DNA from: Deltaproteobacteria bacterium
Lineage (GTDB): Bacteria > Desulfobacterota > Syntrophorhabdia > Syntrophorhabdales > Syntrophorhabdaceae
Reading direction: 5' to 3'
Assembly (NCBI GenBank): GCA_003506795.1
Contig: DNYO01000353.1
Location: forward strand, 1 to 8,513
DNA: 8,513 nt
How positions within the stretch are numbered: position 1 is the stretch's first letter; every line of letters begins with the position of its first letter. Below the pieces are notes generated by a model. The model worked only from the letters and a program-made list of their open reading frames with translations. It made no database searches and was not told the DNA's origin. A program made the position numbers and the translations under genes. Of the stretch, positions 6,786 through 8,513 are shown piece after piece.

Positions 6786-6899
6786 GCCTCCTGGTATTTA
6801 TCTCTTTCTCCTCCCATGTTTCACGGGATAGACCATTCGGGACACACTATCTCGCTTGAAATATGAAAACACGGTTTAACCCGAAGGGAGGTATCGGCC
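6786..6899 (+). promoter_or_regulatory. Possible anti-Shine-Dalgarno leader of the RRM gene
   Basis: The long leader holds CCTCC at 6787-6791 and CCTCCC at 6810-6815. The latter is exactly complementary to the ribosome site GGGAGG (6886-6891), and the former to its GGAGG. Pairing would hide the ribosome site of the RRM gene, so translation could respond to temperature or to a bound protein. This is inferred from complementarity only. Confidence 0.3.
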
Positions 6900-7169
6900 A
6901 TGAACGGCACTAAGCTGTACGTAGGCAACCTGAGCTATTCCGTGACGAGTGAACGATTACGGGAGTTGTTTGCCGGTTACGGGGAAGTGGGGGAAGTACG
7001 GGTCATTGAGGGAAAAGGTTTCGGATTTGTCGAAATGGCGGCAAAAGATGACGCCGAAAAAGCAAAACAGGCTTTGAACGGGATGGATTTCGAGGGCAGA
7101 ACCCTTCGGATCGATGAAGCCCGTCCGCAGAAGGAAAAACCAAGGGGAAGGGGACCGCGCAGGTACTAG
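6900..7169 (+). CDS. Single-RRM RNA-binding protein with basic RG tail
   Basis: An 89-residue protein made of one RNA-recognition motif plus a short tail. RNP2 is LYVGNL (6-11) and RNP1 is KGFGFVEM (39-46), with the aromatic residues Y7, F41 and F43 that stack on RNA bases. The loop between beta strands 2 and 3 is very short (RVIEGKGFGF), lacking the DRxTGxS segment of about eight residues usual in bacterial RRM proteins of the cyanobacterial Rbp type. The tail (76-89) is rich in Arg, Gly, Lys and Pro (PRGRGPRRY) and could add non-specific RNA binding. Bacterial RRM proteins are often cold-induced and bind mRNA, but the targets here are unknown. ATG 6900 has GGGAGG eight bases upstream. A FKBP gene follows after 66 bases with no terminator seen, so the two are probably cotranscribed. 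Confidence 0.92.
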   Translation: MNGTKLYVGNLSYSVTSERLRELFAGYGEVGEVRVIEGKGFGFVEMAAKDDAEKAKQALNGMDFEGRTLRIDEARPQKEKPRGRGPRRY

Positions 7170-7235
7170 GGACCGGCGCCGTTATGGGAATGCAGCAAAG
7201 GTGGTGGAAAAACGACACACACTATGGAGGCTGCA

Positions 7236-7664
7236 ATGACATCAGCAAAAACGGGCGATACCGTCAGGGTTCATTATACCGGAACGCTTTCGGACGGGAC
7301 AGTATTCGATTCATCCCGTGACCGGGAACCCCTGGAATTCACGATTGGCCGTAATATGGTCATACCGGGATTCGAAAACGGCATCGTCGGGATGAACGAA
7401 GGGGATTCGAAAACAATACCCATCCCCGCCGGGGAAGCCTACGGTGAATACAACAAAAACCTTGTTGCCGTTGTTCCCCGTTCACAGGTGCCCCCCGAGT
7501 TGGAACTCTCGCTCGGGATGATCCTCCAGGTCCGCTCTCCTCAGGGCGATCTCGCCCGGGCCATGGTGAGGGACATAGCAGAGACCGAGGTCACCCTTGA
7601 CCTGAATCATCCGCTGGCAGGCCAGGACCTTGTCTTCGAGGTAGGACTCGTAAAGATCCTTTAA
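7236..7664 (+). CDS. SlyD-like FKBP-type peptidyl-prolyl isomerase (first copy)
   Basis: A cytoplasmic cis-trans prolyl isomerase and probable folding chaperone, with no signal peptide. Start ATG 7236 is favoured over ATG 7224 because GGAGG (7226-7230) is then a properly spaced ribosome site. The 142 residues match the SlyD layout: an FKBP strand block with VHYTGTLSDGTVFDSS (12-27), VIPGFE (42-47) and AYG (68-70); an inserted IF chaperone domain (about 72-122); then the return signature LDLNHPLAG (121-129) and LVFEVGLVKIL. It lacks the Cys/His-rich metal-binding tail of E. coli SlyD, so nickel delivery is unlikely. It follows the RRM gene on the same strand and is closed by a strong hairpin. 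A paralogue lies 302 bases downstream. Confidence 0.93.
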   Translation: MTSAKTGDTVRVHYTGTLSDGTVFDSSRDREPLEFTIGRNMVIPGFENGIVGMNEGDSKTIPIPAGEAYGEYNKNLVAVVPRSQVPPELELSLGMILQVRSPQGDLARAMVRDIAETEVTLDLNHPLAGQDLVFEVGLVKIL

Positions 7665-7671
7665 AAACAGA

Positions 7672-7722
7672 TGTCGTCAATAAAAGAAGGGACCATGGGA
7701 GTCCTTTCTTTTTTTGACGACA
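7672..7722 (+). terminator. Long hairpin terminator after the first FKBP gene
   Basis: The inner stem AAAAGAAGGGAC (7682-7693) pairs with GTCCTTTCTTTT (7701-7712, one G-T pair) over a 7-base loop and runs into a T-tract ending at 7715. Outside it, TGTCGTCAA (7672-7680) pairs perfectly with TTGACGACA (7714-7722), separated from the inner stem by a single T-T mismatch. The whole is a stem of 21 pairs. The inner part is a standard intrinsic terminator; the outer arms absorb the end of the T-tract. Confidence 0.75.
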
Positions 7723-7903
7723 GTTTCATGTTTCAAAAACAACGCTACCGGCTAATCCGTCTTTATTTTTTGCGGACGGGTTCCTGCCTTTCCGTGAAAA
7801 GGGAAACACGAAACCCGCAACTATCCTCAAACCGGGATTGACTTCCTCAACACAATTGAGTTAGAAAAAAGTATCATTACGGGGACGACGTTTGGCGATG
7901 CTT

Positions 7904-7931
7904 TTGAAGGTACACGGCGGCCTTTTATAAG
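7904..7931 (+). promoter_or_regulatory. Probable promoter of the second FKBP gene
   Basis: TTGAAG (7904-7909, four of six), a 16-base spacer and TATAAG (7926-7931, five of six). Initiation would be near 7938, leaving a leader of about 29 bases that includes the GGAGG ribosome site. The terminator upstream makes an independent promoter necessary, which supports this or the weaker pair at 7838-7867. Confidence 0.45.
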
Positions 7932-7966
7932 CACCTGTCAAGCCTCACCGGGATGGAGGCGAGAAA

Positions 7967-8407
7967 ATGCAGGCTAAGACCAACGATACGGTAAAGGTCC
8001 ATTACAAAGGTTCCTTGAGAGACGGTACCGTCTTCGATTCATCTCTCGGCAAGGACCCCTTCGTTTTCGTTATCGGTGAGGGATCGGTTATTCCGGGATT
8101 TGAGAAGAGTGTGGTCGGCATGTGTGCCGGTGATACCAAGATTATCACGCTCCCGCCGGAGGAAGGTTACGGCCTTCACAGGGAAGAGCTCTGTGCCGTG
8201 GTCACCCGTTCGCGAATACCAAACACAATCAATCTGCGGCAGGGGATGAAACTCGAAGTCCAGTCATCGAGCGGAAGTTCCGCCCAGGCCCTCGTCCTTC
8301 AGGTGACCGATTCCGACGTCACCCTCGATCTCAATCATCCCCTGGCGGGAAAAGAGCTCGTATTCGAGCTGGAATTGATCGAAATACTTAAGACAAGTCA
8401 ACCTTGA
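7967..8407 (+). CDS. SlyD-like FKBP-type peptidyl-prolyl isomerase (second copy)
   Basis: A 146-residue paralogue of the preceding FKBP; by hand count about half of the aligned residues are identical, in the same domain order: VHYKGSLRDGTVFDSS (11-26), VIPGFE (41-46), GYG (67-69), IF insert (about 70-121), LDLNHPLAG (120-128) and LVFELELIEIL. It also lacks a metal-binding tail and a signal peptide, so it is predicted to act in the cytoplasm. It carries two cysteines (C53, C76) absent from the first copy, and its AYG is GYG. ATG 7967 follows GGAGG at a good distance. It appears separately transcribed: a terminator lies between the copies and a promoter candidate precedes it. A tandem duplication with divergence is the simplest origin; different substrates or expression conditions are inferred. 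Confidence 0.93.
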   Translation: MQAKTNDTVKVHYKGSLRDGTVFDSSLGKDPFVFVIGEGSVIPGFEKSVVGMCAGDTKIITLPPEEGYGLHREELCAVVTRSRIPNTINLRQGMKLEVQSSSGSSAQALVLQVTDSDVTLDLNHPLAGKELVFELELIEILKTSQP

Positions 8408-8428
8408 TTCAGTGCCGGATTCTTTTAG

Positions 8429-8490
8429 AAAAAAAATAGGTCCTATAAGTCACATACGACCTATAGGACCTATCAAAAAACTTTTTTGTT
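8429..8490. terminator. Bidirectional terminator, 12-bp perfect stem
   Basis: ATAGGTCCTATA (8436-8447) pairs exactly with TATAGGACCTAT (8462-8473); after one A-C mismatch, GTC (8449-8451) pairs with GAC (8458-8460) around a 6-base loop. On the plus strand TTTTTTGTTTT follows after eight bases. On the minus strand the stem is followed at once by eight T's (8436-8429). It can therefore end the second FKBP transcript and a converging one. Confidence 0.8.
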
Positions 8491-8513
8491 TTATGCTTCT
8501 ATCTTCTCCACCC
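8491..8513 (-). CDS. Possible last codons of a convergent gene (partial)
   Basis: On the minus strand the final bases read VEKIEA followed by TAA (8493-8491), 17 bases before the bidirectional hairpin. The hairpin's minus-strand T-run is what one expects behind a gene transcribed toward this point. Only six codons are visible, so the product cannot be named and the reading frame could be chance. Confidence 0.3.

Larger units (their letters stand above)
7665..7966 (+). other. Intergenic region between the two FKBP genes
   Basis: No gene is seen in these 302 bases. They hold a long hairpin with terminator features (7672-7722), smaller inverted repeats (CCGTC 7757-7761 with GACGG 7775-7779; CTCAA 7846-7850 with TTGAG 7856-7860), a weak promoter-like pair (TTGACT 7838, TAGAAA 7862) and a better promoter candidate at 7904-7931 in front of the second FKBP. 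Short frames here are stop-rich. Confidence 0.6.

Noticed and set aside
6855..6885. Heat-shock sigma-32-like CTTGAA upstream of the RRM gene
   Set aside because: No CCCCAT-like -10 element at the right distance, and initiation would fall on the ribosome site.
7893..7908. Sigma-54-like element (TTTGGCGATGCTTTTGA) before the second FKBP
   Set aside because: The downstream element is GA instead of the required GC after GG-N10, and a sigma-70-like pair fits better close by.
1..8513. CRISPR arrays, tRNA or rRNA genes, IS elements, phage genes, toxin-antitoxin or defence systems
   Set aside because: No direct repeat series, no tRNA-like cloverleaf, no transposase or integrase motif and no defence-type domain were seen in reading both strands.

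Overview
The window is a stretch of bacterial chromosome from what is probably an anaerobic, respiring Gram-negative organism. The clues are a multihaem c-type cytochrome, two lipoproteins with signal peptides, a periplasmic MltB-type lytic transglycosylase, and a PAS/hybrid histidine kinase with the QAQKMEAIGQLAGGIAHDFN block common in Desulfobacterota (deltaproteobacteria). I infer a Desulfobacterota-like host, but nothing here fixes the genus. There is no sign of phage, IS element, CRISPR array, tRNA or rRNA.

Left part (1-1393): the 3' end of a c-type cytochrome gene (two CxxCH haem sites visible) overlaps by four bases (ATGA) a lipoprotein gene encoding a chagasin-like (MEROPS I42) cysteine-protease inhibitor. 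A hairpin terminator closes this unit. Facing it is a small lipoprotein of unknown function with its own sigma-70-like promoter.

Centre (1297-3304): an apparently monocistronic membrane hybrid sensor kinase (two TM segments, PAS, HisKA, HATPase, receiver) sits behind a good promoter. No response-regulator gene with an output domain is seen nearby.

Minus-strand operon (6719 down to 3423): from one strong promoter (TTGACA, 17-bp spacer, TACCAT) run a SYLF-domain exported protein, an MltB-like transglycosylase, a TatD-family metal-dependent hydrolase and TcdA, which cyclises the tRNA modification t6A. The last two genes overlap by ATGA.

Right part (6713-8513): a divergent promoter whose -35 box overlaps that of the SYLF operon drives a small RRM RNA-binding protein and, probably on the same transcript, a SlyD-like FKBP prolyl isomerase. 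After a very long terminator hairpin comes a second, paralogous FKBP with its own promoter. A bidirectional terminator ends the window, followed by what looks like the last codons of a convergent gene.

I do not see a convincing previously undescribed system. The items most worth checking are the overlapping divergent promoters, the RRM leader with sequences complementary to its own ribosome binding site, the compact RRM, the 21-bp hairpin between the FKBP paralogues, and the coupling of a protease inhibitor to a cytochrome.
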